NCBI GenBank assembly: GCA_026004615.1
Contig: BPJM01000003.1
Location: forward strand, 393,637 to 457,636
From: Planctomycetota bacterium
GTDB lineage: Bacteria; Planctomycetota; J058; J103
DNA: 64,000 nucleotides
Direction of reading: 5' to 3'
A program made the position numbers and the translations under genes. Every line of letters starts with the position of its first letter. The stretch's first letter is position 1. This document shows positions 1 through 7,467 of the stretch, in pieces. A model generated the notes under the pieces. It saw nothing but the letters and a program-made list of their open reading frames with translations. It was not told the origin of the DNA and did no database searches.

Positions 1-2
1 GC

Positions 3-545
3 GGCGAAGGGCTGCCCGAGCCGGGGATCTGCTACTGGGTGCCGCCGCTGGTGCCGACGCTGCTCCAGGGGCCGGCGCCGCCGGTCGCGGCCGCGCTCGG
101 GGCGCTGCGGCGCGGGGGGCTGCCGGCGCGGGCGGCGCGCGGGGTGGTGCAGCAGGCGGCGCTGTCGGCGGCGATGGTCAGCACCGGCGTCGCGGCGCTG
201 GAGCTGGCGGGCTGGCGGTTCGGCGCGCTGGTGCGGGGGCCGTGGCTCGGGCTCGGCCGGCGCGCGGCGCGCGAGGCGGTGGCGATCGCGGCCGGGTATT
301 ACGGGCGGCGGCCGCCGCGGCTCGTGCCGCAGCTGTTCCAGCCGTGGCTGGTGCGGGCGCTCATGCCGCTGGTGCGCTGGGTCGTGCCCTTCGACATGGA
401 GCGCTACCTCCAGGTGCACTTCAGCAAGGTCGGCCGGCAGACCCGCCAGCACCTGGAGCGCCTGATCGCGGAGGGCCGCCGCCAGGGCCTGCCGGCCGGC
501 GCGCTCCAAGAGCTGCACCGCCGGCTCGGCCCGCCCGCCCGCTGA
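3..545 (+). CDS. Ketopantoate reductase-like protein, C-terminal part
   Basis: The reading frame is open from the first bases of the window, so the gene begins upstream and only its last ~180 codons are present. The C-terminal stretch has the pattern FDMERYLQVHFSKVGRQTR followed by a helical tail with GLPA. I associate this with the C-terminal helical domain of PanE/ApbA-type ketopantoate reductase homologues. The NADP-binding domain would lie outside the window, so the function rests only on resemblance of the tail. A GTG at 39 is in frame but is not needed as a start. The gene converges on nth, with a hairpin between them. That this is a real coding region is likely; the family name is tentative. 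Confidence 0.55.
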   Translation, partial: GEGLPEPGICYWVPPLVPTLLQGPAPPVAAALGALRRGGLPARAARGVVQQAALSAAMVSTGVAALELAGWRFGALVRGPWLGLGRRAAREAVAIAAGYYGRRPPRLVPQLFQPWLVRALMPLVRWVVPFDMERYLQVHFSKVGRQTRQHLERLIAEGRRQGLPAGALQELHRRLGPPAR

Positions 546-573
546 GCCCGGCGCCCGCCCGGCGCGGGGGCTC
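544..573. terminator. Hairpin between convergent genes
   Basis: A stem of GAGCCC/GGGCTC followed by GCGCC/GGCGC closes on a CGCCC loop, with small bulges. It sits between the stop of the upstream gene and the convergent stop of nth, so it could serve both strands. There is no T-run on either side. Confidence 0.4.
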
Positions 574-593
574 GTAGTACGGCCGCAGCGCGG

Positions 594-1292
594 CTAGCCG
601 GCGCGGCGGGATCCGGTGCGGGTGCGCCGGCGCGGCCGCGCGCGCCGGGCGGCCTCGTGGCGGCCGCGGCGGCGGGGCGCGGCCCAGCTGCAGATGGGGC
701 AGCGCGCGGGATCGTGGCCGCGCGCCGGGCAGTGCTCGCGGCCGAACAGGATCATCTGGAGATGGCGCTTGCCCCACTGCTCGGGCGGAAAGAGTTTCTT
801 GAGATCGCGCTCGGTCCGCTCGCGGCTGCGGCCCGCGCTCAGACCCCAGCGCGCCGCCAGCCGGTGGATGTGGGTGTCGACCGGGAAGGCCGGCTCGCCG
901 AACGCCTGCACCATCACCACCGAGGCCGTCTTGTGCCCCACTCCGGGCAGCCGCTCGAGCGCCGCGAGATCGCGCGGCACCTGTCCGGCGTGCTCGCGCA
1001 CGAGCCGCTCGGCCATCGCCTTGAGGTGCCGGGCCTTGGTCGGCGCCAGGCCCACCTGGCGGATCAGCTCCTGGATCTCGGCCAGCTGCAGGCGCGCGAG
1101 CGAGGCGGCGTCGGGGGCGCGGGCGAACAGCCGCGGGGTGATCTCGTTGACCTTCTTGTCGGTGCTCTGCGCGCTGAGCACGACCGCGACCAGCAGCGTG
1201 AAGGGGTCGCGGTGGCGCAGGGGCACGGCGGGTTCCGGGTAGAGGGTATCGAGGATCTGCGCGATGCGCTGGACCTTGTCCGCCCGCCTCAC
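594..1292 (-). CDS. nth: Endonuclease III (DNA glycosylase/AP lyase)
   Basis: Base-excision repair enzyme that removes oxidised pyrimidines and cleaves the AP site. The 232-residue product has the helix-hairpin-helix LPGVGHKTASVV with the catalytic Lys, then the conserved Asp in FPVDTHIHRL. At the C-terminus the iron-sulphur region is atypical: Cys residues occur as C-x9-C-x2-C (EHCPARGHDPARCPIC) with no fourth Cys, against the usual C-x6-C-x2-C-x5-C. I chose GTG at 1292 because it gives the normal family length and has GGGAGG 12 nt upstream. The frame stays open far upstream, but that part is low-complexity and not conserved. The fold is certain; whether a 4Fe-4S cluster is assembled is not. 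Confidence 0.93.
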   Translation of the reverse strand: MRRADKVQRIAQILDTLYPEPAVPLRHRDPFTLLVAVVLSAQSTDKKVNEITPRLFARAPDAASLARLQLAEIQELIRQVGLAPTKARHLKAMAERLVREHAGQVPRDLAALERLPGVGHKTASVVMVQAFGEPAFPVDTHIHRLAARWGLSAGRSRERTERDLKKLFPPEQWGKRHLQMILFGREHCPARGHDPARCPICSWAAPRRRGRHEAARRARPRRRTRTGSRRAG

Positions 1293-1679
1293 CGCTCGCC
1301 CTGGCCTCCCTCGCCACCCGGCCGCGCCGTCTGCGCGCTCGGCGCGCTCGCCCTCGGAGCGGCCGTGCCCGCCGGCTGCGGGATCCGGCCCGGCCCGGGC
1401 GGGCGCTGCCCAATGTAGGCGAAAGCGGCGGCCCCGCAACACTGGCATCCAGAAACCCAGAGGCGTTATGCCTTGTACAACATGAACACATACACCGTTT
1501 CTTGCCGACCGTGGGCCCGGGCTCTGCACGGCAAGCGGCCCGCAGCGCTCGCCGGCCCGGGGCTCAAGCCGATCCGTGCGACCCCGATGCGAGCGAGCCG
1601 CGGCGTGACACACTCCGTCACTCGGTCCAGGTATGGCGGTTGCTAGAGGCCCGCGCGTCTCGGGGGGAGGGATCGGGCG
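1293..1679. other. Intergenic region between divergent nth and DCC-family gene
   Basis: 387 bp without a convincing gene. Around 1460-1505 there is a relatively AT-rich island, unusual for this window, containing the 8-bp palindrome TTGTACAA (1473-1480). It probably holds the promoters or operators of the divergent genes, but I could not place a clear -35/-10 pair. The rest is GC-rich sequence with no visible structure. Confidence 0.4.
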
Positions 1680-2408
1680 GTGTGGAGCCAGGAGCGGATC
1701 GGGGCGGAGTGCGGGGGCGGCGGGATCGGATGCGCGCAGGCGGGGGATTCCGGGCCGTGCAGGCTCGGCGAGCCCGAGCCACCGCGCGTCCAGCAGCGCC
1801 TGCAGTCGGGACGCCGAGCGGCGGCGCCGGCGCCGCCGCCGCCGCGGGCGACTGCCCACCGCCCCGAGCTCGCTGCCGCCCCCTGCCCGGCGCTGCCCGG
1901 CGCCGACGCCACCCCGGCCGCCGGCCACCGCCCGGCGCTGCGGCTGCACTCGGCAGGGGCCGCGGCGAGGGGGCTGCCGGACACGCCAGCGCACCGCCAC
2001 CTGGTGCTCTACGACGGCATGTGCGGGTTCTGCGCGCAGCTGCTCGATGCGCTGCTCGGCCGCGAGCGGCGCGAGGCGCTGGTGTTCGCAGCCCTGCAGA
2101 GCGATCTGGCGGTGCGGGTGCTGGCGCGCCACCACCTCTACCCGGAGCCGGTCGACATGCTGTATGTGGTGCTCGACTACCAGGGGCCCGGCGAGCGGCT
2201 GCTCAGCCGTGCCGAGGCGCTCGGCTACGTGCTGCGACAGCTGGGCTGGCGCGGGCGGCTGGCGGCGGGTCTGCTCGGGGCGCTGCCCGCGGGGCTGCGC
2301 GGCGGGCTGTACCGCCGCTTCGCCAGCCGGCGCCACCACCGCTTCGGCCGCTTCAGCATGCGGCTGGTGCCGGGCCCGCAGTACCGCCATCTGTTCCTCG
2401 ACCTCTGA
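1680..2408 (+). CDS. DCC-family (DUF393) thiol-disulfide oxidoreductase-like protein
   Basis: The C-terminal 135 residues begin with the family signature YDGMCGFC (DxxCxxC), followed by the usual DUF393 pattern through FSMRLVPGPQYRHLFLDL. Members are small thioredoxin-like proteins of poorly known function, presumed redox-active through the CxxC pair. The start is uncertain: GTG at 1680 is preceded by a GGGGGAGGG element, but it adds ~105 low-complexity Ala/Pro/Arg residues that the family normally lacks, and no better in-frame start is visible before the motif. Either the N-terminus is a lineage-specific extension or the annotated start is too early. Confidence 0.75.
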   Translation: MWSQERIGAECGGGGIGCAQAGDSGPCRLGEPEPPRVQQRLQSGRRAAAPAPPPPRATAHRPELAAAPCPALPGADATPAAGHRPALRLHSAGAAARGLPDTPAHRHLVLYDGMCGFCAQLLDALLGRERREALVFAALQSDLAVRVLARHHLYPEPVDMLYVVLDYQGPGERLLSRAEALGYVLRQLGWRGRLAAGLLGALPAGLRGGLYRRFASRRHHRFGRFSMRLVPGPQYRHLFLDL

Positions 2409-2575
2409 GCCGGCCGGCGCGCCGGTGCACCCCCGCCCCCAGTCCGGCAGCGCCCCCCGCGCGGCGCGAATGCACCCGCGGCCCCGGCGTCCAACTGCCG
2501 CGGCCTCCCGCGCGTAGACAGGGCGTACGCTGCGGCGCCGACGCCGCGCCATTCGTTGCGTTCGGGGGAGATACC

Positions 2576-3190
2576 ATGACCCGCAGAGTCGCGATCCACG
2601 CCGCCGCCACCCTGCTGGCGCTGGGGCTCGCCGCGCCCGCGCGCGCGCAGGGCGGACCCATGCCGACGCCGGCCGAGATCGAGCGGCGCATCAAGCAGGA
2701 GATCGAGCGGTTGCCCAGCGCCACCGCCACGAACGACGCGCTCGCGATCCGCTACAAGCAGGTGCCGACCGATCCCAAGGAGGTGATCCGGCGCGCCGTC
2801 GCCGCCGGCCAGCTGCCGCCGGGGATCGACCCCGACCAGGCGGTGCAGCAGTTCCTGCCGGTGGCGCGCCCCTACATCGAGAAGGCGATGGGCGAGATCG
2901 GCACCGTCAAGGTCCTGCGGCCGCTCGCCTACCGGTCCCAGAAGCTGCCGGCCGGCGAGTACGTCTTCGGGCTGCTCATGCAGGGCGTGCAGCCGATCGG
3001 CATCCGGATCGCGGATGCGCGCACCGGCGCCGAGCTGCGCATCCCGCTGCGCTCCGGCCGCGCCGCCGAGCCCCATCCGGTGCTGCTGGTGGAACTCGAC
3101 CCGAGCCGTAGCGGCGGCAAGCCGGCGCACGAGGTGCGGATCGGGTTTGACCGCCTGGAGGGCAGGGCCGGCAAGTTGCTCGAGCAGTGA
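2576..3190 (+). CDS. Secreted protein of unknown function
   Basis: The ATG at 2576 follows GGGGGAG with a 5-nt spacer. The 204-residue product starts with a clear signal peptide (MTRRVAIHAAATLLALGLAAPARAQ, predicted cleavage after ARAQ), so it should be periplasmic or outside. The mature part opens with a charged helical segment (EIERRIKQEIERL), then has a beta-rich half with LPAGEYVFGLLMQG and a final HEVRIGFDRLEGRAGKLLEQ. I do not recognise a family; the second half looks like a small beta-sandwich. The gene stands alone between the DCC-family gene and the response regulator. Confidence 0.8.
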   Translation: MTRRVAIHAAATLLALGLAAPARAQGGPMPTPAEIERRIKQEIERLPSATATNDALAIRYKQVPTDPKEVIRRAVAAGQLPPGIDPDQAVQQFLPVARPYIEKAMGEIGTVKVLRPLAYRSQKLPAGEYVFGLLMQGVQPIGIRIADARTGAELRIPLRSGRAAEPHPVLLVELDPSRSGGKPAHEVRIGFDRLEGRAGKLLEQ

Positions 3191-3263
3191 CCGGCCGCGG
3201 GGGGCCGGCGCCGCGCCGCCACCCGCGCTCGTCCAACCCGCACGTGCGGGAAGGGATGCGTCT

Positions 3264-3293
3264 TTGACAGTAGGTCGCGCCCGCGCGTATAAT
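3264..3293 (+). promoter_or_regulatory. Consensus sigma70 promoter of the response regulator
   Basis: TTGACA at 3264-3269 and TATAAT at 3288-3293, both perfect, separated by 18 bp. The predicted transcription start near 3300 gives a leader of about 50 nt to the TTG start at 3350. Confidence 0.85.
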
Positions 3294-3349
3294 CGCGCCG
3301 CGACACCGGGTGGCTGGCACGGCGCTGGCGCTCGCGGGAGGCAGCTGCG

Positions 3350-4072
3350 TTGACGAAGCAGAAACTGATCCTCGTCGCCGACGACGAAGATGTGATCCGC
3401 CAGCTCCTCAAGCGCTGCCTCATGCGGGAGGGCTACCGGGTCGCGACCGCGGAGGACGGCCGGCAGGCGATCGAGCTCGTGAACAAGGAGTTCGTCAACG
3501 CGGTCGTCACCGATATCAAGATGCCGGGCGCCGACGGGCTGGAGGTGCTCAAGCACACAAAGACCGTCAGCCCCGACACCGAGGTGCTCATCATGACCGC
3601 GTACGCCTCGACCGAGACCGCGATCGAGGCCGTGCGCCATGGCGCGTTCGACTACTTCCTCAAGCCCTTCGACCATCTCGACGACGTGGTGCGCCGCATC
3701 CGCCAGGCGCTCGACCACCAGAGCCTGGTCATCCACAACCGCGAACTGAGCCGCAAGCTCGAGGAGATGAACCGCGCGCTGAAGAATCTGGTCGTCGACC
3801 GCACGCGCGAGCTCCACCAGCGGAGCGAGCAACTGCAGGCCCAGGTCGAGCAGGCGCGGCGCGTCGCGGTGCGCCTGAAGACCGCCTACGATGCGCTGGC
3901 GGGCGAGGTGCAGCGGGCCATCCAGGCGCTCGGGGAGCTGGCTGCGAGCGGGGGCGAACATGCCATCGCCAGCTCGCTCGGCCGGCTCGCCGAACAGCTG
4001 CGCTCTGCGCTCGAGAGCACGCCCGATGCCTGGCTCGAACCCGCCGCGCCGACCGTCGAGCGGGGGGAGTGA
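3350..4072 (+). CDS. Response regulator with coiled-coil output
   Basis: The first ~125 residues form a receiver domain: acidic ADDED pocket, phospho-acceptor Asp in VVTDIKMPG, Thr in MTAYAS, and Lys in YFLKPF. The remaining ~115 residues are charged and heptad-like (RELSRKLEEMNRALKNLV onward), predicted coiled coil, with no DNA-binding or enzymatic output. It may therefore act through protein contacts, for example a kinase or diguanylate-cyclase partner. TTG at 3350 is chosen because GGGAGG lies upstream and the receiver begins immediately after it. There is no partner histidine kinase nearby. The perfect promoter suggests strong constitutive expression. Confidence 0.88.
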   Translation: MTKQKLILVADDEDVIRQLLKRCLMREGYRVATAEDGRQAIELVNKEFVNAVVTDIKMPGADGLEVLKHTKTVSPDTEVLIMTAYASTETAIEAVRHGAFDYFLKPFDHLDDVVRRIRQALDHQSLVIHNRELSRKLEEMNRALKNLVVDRTRELHQRSEQLQAQVEQARRVAVRLKTAYDALAGEVQRAIQALGELAASGGEHAIASSLGRLAEQLRSALESTPDAWLEPAAPTVERGE

Positions 4073-4102
4073 GCCGCTCGCTCCGCCGGCCGTCACCGCG
4101 TC

Positions 4103-4134
4103 GCGGCCGCGGCGCCTGTGCCGCGCGCGGCCGC
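4103..4134. terminator. Inverted repeat between convergent genes
   Basis: Perfect 9-bp arms GCGGCCGCG (4103-4111) and CGCGGCCGC (4126-4134) lie between the stops of the response regulator and the MFS gene. There is no T-run, so it is a candidate bidirectional terminator only. Confidence 0.4.
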
Positions 4135-4138
4135 CCGC

Positions 4139-5500
4139 TCAGCCCGGTGGCTCCGCCGCGGGCGCAGCCGCTGCAGGACGGCGCAGCGCGATCCAGCCCC
4201 AGGCGAGGCCCGCCAGCACGACGAACACCGGCACGATCAGCGTGCCCGCGAGCAGGCCACGGCCCGCCGCCTGAGCGCCCTCACCCAGCAGCTGGCGGAC
4301 GGCATCGGAGACGGCACCGATGGCTGCGGGTGAGATCGCATCGCCCAGCAGGTGCATGACCAGGATGCTGGCGGCGACCGCGCTGGCGCGCATCGAGGGC
4401 GCGACCGCCTCCAGGATCGCACCGTTGACCGGACCGGAGATCGCGAACAGCAGTATCTCGGCGAGGAACAGGCACGCCAGGCAGGCCGGCGGCCAGCCCA
4501 GCAGCAGCGCGCCGGCTACGAACGGCGCCGCCAGCAGGCTCGCCAGCCCCGCGAGCGCCGCATACGCCTCGGGCTGGCGCAGCCGCCACCGATCGGCCAG
4601 CCAGCCACCGGCAAACGTGCCGGCGAATCCCCCGACCACCGTCACCGCGCCGATCCACAGATTGGCCTGCTCCAGTGCCATCCCGCGCACCCGGTGCAGG
4701 AAGGTCGGCATCCAGACCGCCAGACCGCCGACGGCGAAGGTGTATGCGGTGTAGCCCGCCACCAGCGCGCAGTAGCGGCGGTTGCGGGCGAGCTCGCGCC
4801 AGCATCGAAGGAGCGAGGGTGCTGGCTCACCCGCGGCTGGGTCCGCTCCCTCGAACGCGCCCCGCGGCGGCTCGCGCACCGTCAGCTGCAGTAGCGCCAG
4901 CAACAGCCCCGGCAGCCCGGCCAGGAAGAACACCGCGCGCCAGCCCCAGCGCGCCTCCACCACCCCACCCAAGATGAAGCCGAGCGCGGCGCCCACCGGC
5001 GCGGCGGCGTAGAAGACCGCCAGCGCCCGGGCGCGCTGCTGCGGCGGGAACCAATCGGCGATCAGCGTCGGGGCGATCGTGGCGTAGGAGGCCTCGCCCA
5101 CGCCCACCGCGGCGCGCGTGGCGAGCAGCACCCCGAAGGAAGGCGCCAGCCCCCCGGCTGCCGTGGCCGCGCTCCACAGCGCCACCCCGGCGGCGATGGT
5201 GCGCTTGCGGCTGAAGCGGTCGCCGAGCCAGCCGAACACCGGCGAGGTGAACATGAACACCACCAGGAAGGCCGAGGCGAGCAGGCCCGCCTCGGCGTCG
5301 CCGATCCCGAGGTCGCGCTGGATCGGCGCGAGCACCGCGAAGACGACGTACCGGTCGAGGAAGTGGACCAGGTTGATCAGCGCCAGCACCCCGAGCCCGT
5401 AGCGCGCCCCTCCGGAGGGCGAAAGGGCCGGCGCCGGCAGAGCTCCGGCCGGCCCGGGCGCCGCTTGCTGCGGGCTGCTCGCGGCTTGTGCAGGCTTCAC
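4139..5500 (-). CDS. MFS transporter, Spinster-like
   Basis: The hydrophobic ~453-residue protein has the twelve-segment MFS pattern. The loop 2-3 signature FGWLGDRFSRKRTI and the first-helix motif LINLVHFLDRYVVFAVLAPIQRDLGI are typical of the Spinster-like branch, whose members export lipids or organic anions. Substrate cannot be read from sequence. The start is ambiguous: GTG at 5500 begins a short Ala/Pro-rich lead directly before the first membrane segment, while the frame continues upstream through low-complexity residues. The gene is divergent from the ABC exporter pair; a TTATAC-like element at 5658-5663 lies in the shared spacer. Confidence 0.85.
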   Translation of the reverse strand: MKPAQAASSPQQAAPGPAGALPAPALSPSGGARYGLGVLALINLVHFLDRYVVFAVLAPIQRDLGIGDAEAGLLASAFLVVFMFTSPVFGWLGDRFSRKRTIAAGVALWSAATAAGGLAPSFGVLLATRAAVGVGEASYATIAPTLIADWFPPQQRARALAVFYAAAPVGAALGFILGGVVEARWGWRAVFFLAGLPGLLLALLQLTVREPPRGAFEGADPAAGEPAPSLLRCWRELARNRRYCALVAGYTAYTFAVGGLAVWMPTFLHRVRGMALEQANLWIGAVTVVGGFAGTFAGGWLADRWRLRQPEAYAALAGLASLLAAPFVAGALLLGWPPACLACLFLAEILLFAISGPVNGAILEAVAPSMRASAVAASILVMHLLGDAISPAAIGAVSDAVRQLLGEGAQAAGRGLLAGTLIVPVFVVLAGLAWGWIALRRPAAAAPAAEPPG

Positions 5501-5717
5501 CGCGCAGCTACCATCATGGGCTTCTCCGGACGGCGGAGCGAGCGGGCACGCGTCCCGTTCGGGGGAGCCGGCCGGGGCGCCGGTGCGCACCGCCCGCGGG
5601 CGGCGCCGCTCCCAGGCGCAGGCGCTCCGCCGGCTCGCCTGCCGGTGACGAGCACGGTTATACCAGAGTCCGCCGCCCTCGGCTCCGGTCGGGTCGCGAA
5701 CGCGAGGGGCATCCTGG

Positions 5718-7466
5718 ATGGCACGGCGCGGCACCCTCCGGCGGCACCTGGCGCGGCATGCCCGCAGCTATCTGCTCGGCGCGCTGGCGCTCATCCTGGT
5801 GAATCTGTGCGACGTGGCGCTGCCGCTGGTGCTCAAGCTCGCCATCGACGACATCGTCGTGCTCGGCGGGCTGCTGCCGCTGGTGCTGGTGGCAGGGGTG
5901 TACGCGGCGCTGGTGCTGGCGCTGGGGACCTGGCGCTATCTGTGGCGCCGCTACTTCTTCGGCGCCTCGCACCGCATCGCCAACGAGCTGCGCGCCGAGC
6001 TGTTCGCGCAGCTCGAGCGCATGGACCAGGCCTGGTTCGACCGCCAGCGCACCGGCGACCTCATGAGCCGCGCCACCAACGACCTGGAAGCGGTGCGGAT
6101 GTTCTGCTCGGTGGGCTTGTTGCTCACCCTCGACACCCTCATGTACTTCGTGCTCATCCCGCCCGCCATGGTGGGGCTGAGCGGCGAGCTCGCGCTGTGG
6201 GCGCTGTTGCCGCTGTTGCCGGTGCCGTTCGTGGTGCACGGGCTGGGGCGCGCGATCCGGCGCCGCTTCGGCGAGGTGCAGGAATCCTTCGGCCGCATGA
6301 GCGCGGCGGTCGAGGAGGCGATCGGCGGGGTGCGCGTGATCAAGAGCTTCGCCCAGGAGCCCCACTTCCTCGCCCGCTTCGGAGAGCTGAACCGCCGCTA
6401 CCGCGCCGACAACATGCGGCTGCAACGGGTGCACGGCATGCTGCAGCCGGTGGTCGAGCTGCTGATGGCGGTGGCGGTGGTGGTGGTGATCGCGGTCGGC
6501 GGTCCGATGGCGATCGCGGGCGAGATCTCGGTCGGCGACTTCGTCGCCTTCCACGCATTCCTGCTCAAGCTCGGCTGGCCGCTGCGCGCGGTCGGCTTCA
6601 CGGTGAGCCTGTACCAGCGCGGCATGGCGTCGATGGCGCGGCTGGAGGAGGTGCTGCAGGCGGTGCCGGCGATCCGCGACGGGGAGCAGACCGAGGCGGC
6701 GGCGGTGGCGGTCGGCCGGGGCGAGATCGAGATCCGCGGACTCACCTTCCGCTATCCGGGCAGCGAGCGGCCGGCGCTGCAGGACGTGAACCTGCGCATC
6801 CCGGCCGGCTGGACGGTGGCGCTGGTGGGCGCGGTGGGCGCCGGCAAGTCGACCTTGCTCGATCTGATCCTGCGGCTCTATGAGCCGCCGCCCGAGACGG
6901 TGCTGCTGGATGGGCGGTGCGTCCGCCGCTGGCCGGTGGCGGTGCTGCGGGCCGCGATCGGCTACGTGCCGCAGGAGACGTTTTTGTTCGCCGAGACGAT
7001 CGCCGACAACGTTGCGCTGGGAGCGGCGCAGGCGTCCGAGCCCGCGATCCGGCGGGCGCTGGAGCGGGCGCAGATCCTGGCCGAGGTCGAGCGGCTGCCG
7101 GGCGGGCTCGAGGCGCGGCTCGGCGAGCGGGGGATCGACCTGAGCGGCGGCCAGCGCCAGCGGCTGGCGATCGCGCGGGCGCTGGTGCGCGAGCCCCGGG
7201 TGCTGCTGCTCGATGACTGCCTGTCGGCCGTGGACGCCGAGACCGAGGCGGCGATCCTCGGCGGCCTCAAGCAGGCGCTGCGCGGCCGCACGGCGGTGAT
7301 CGCCAGCCACCGGCTGGCGGCGATCCAGCACGCCGACTGGATCGTGGTGCTCGAGGCCGGCCGCGTGGTCGAGCAGGGCCGGCACGCCGAGCTGCTCGGG
7401 CGCGGCGGGCTCTATGCCGCCATGTGGCGCCGGCAGCGGCTGGAACGGGCGCTGGAGGTGGGCTGA
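5718..7466 (+). CDS. ABC exporter half-transporter, MdlA-like (degenerate site)
   Basis: Six-helix transmembrane domain (residues ~15-300) followed by an ABC ATPase domain with Walker A GAVGAGKS, canonical signature LSGGQRQR and Walker B VLLLDDCLSAVDAETE. The catalytic Glu after Walker B is replaced by Asp. This is the pattern of E. coli MdlA and other asymmetric exporters, where this half supplies the weak ATP site. It is followed after one base by the second half-transporter, so the two should form a heterodimer exporting lipids or drugs across the inner membrane. No nearby gene suggests a substrate. Confidence 0.92.
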   Translation: MARRGTLRRHLARHARSYLLGALALILVNLCDVALPLVLKLAIDDIVVLGGLLPLVLVAGVYAALVLALGTWRYLWRRYFFGASHRIANELRAELFAQLERMDQAWFDRQRTGDLMSRATNDLEAVRMFCSVGLLLTLDTLMYFVLIPPAMVGLSGELALWALLPLLPVPFVVHGLGRAIRRRFGEVQESFGRMSAAVEEAIGGVRVIKSFAQEPHFLARFGELNRRYRADNMRLQRVHGMLQPVVELLMAVAVVVVIAVGGPMAIAGEISVGDFVAFHAFLLKLGWPLRAVGFTVSLYQRGMASMARLEEVLQAVPAIRDGEQTEAAAVAVGRGEIEIRGLTFRYPGSERPALQDVNLRIPAGWTVALVGAVGAGKSTLLDLILRLYEPPPETVLLDGRCVRRWPVAVLRAAIGYVPQETFLFAETIADNVALGAAQASEPAIRRALERAQILAEVERLPGGLEARLGERGIDLSGGQRQRLAIARALVREPRVLLLDDCLSAVDAETEAAILGGLKQALRGRTAVIASHRLAAIQHADWIVVLEAGRVVEQGRHAELLGRGGLYAAMWRRQRLERALEVG

Positions 7467-7467
7467 G

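Noticed and set aside
1473..1480. TTGTACAA as a third copy of the merR/sigma motif
   Set aside because: Shares only the TTGTACA core with 60053-60059; the flanks do not match and the word is short.
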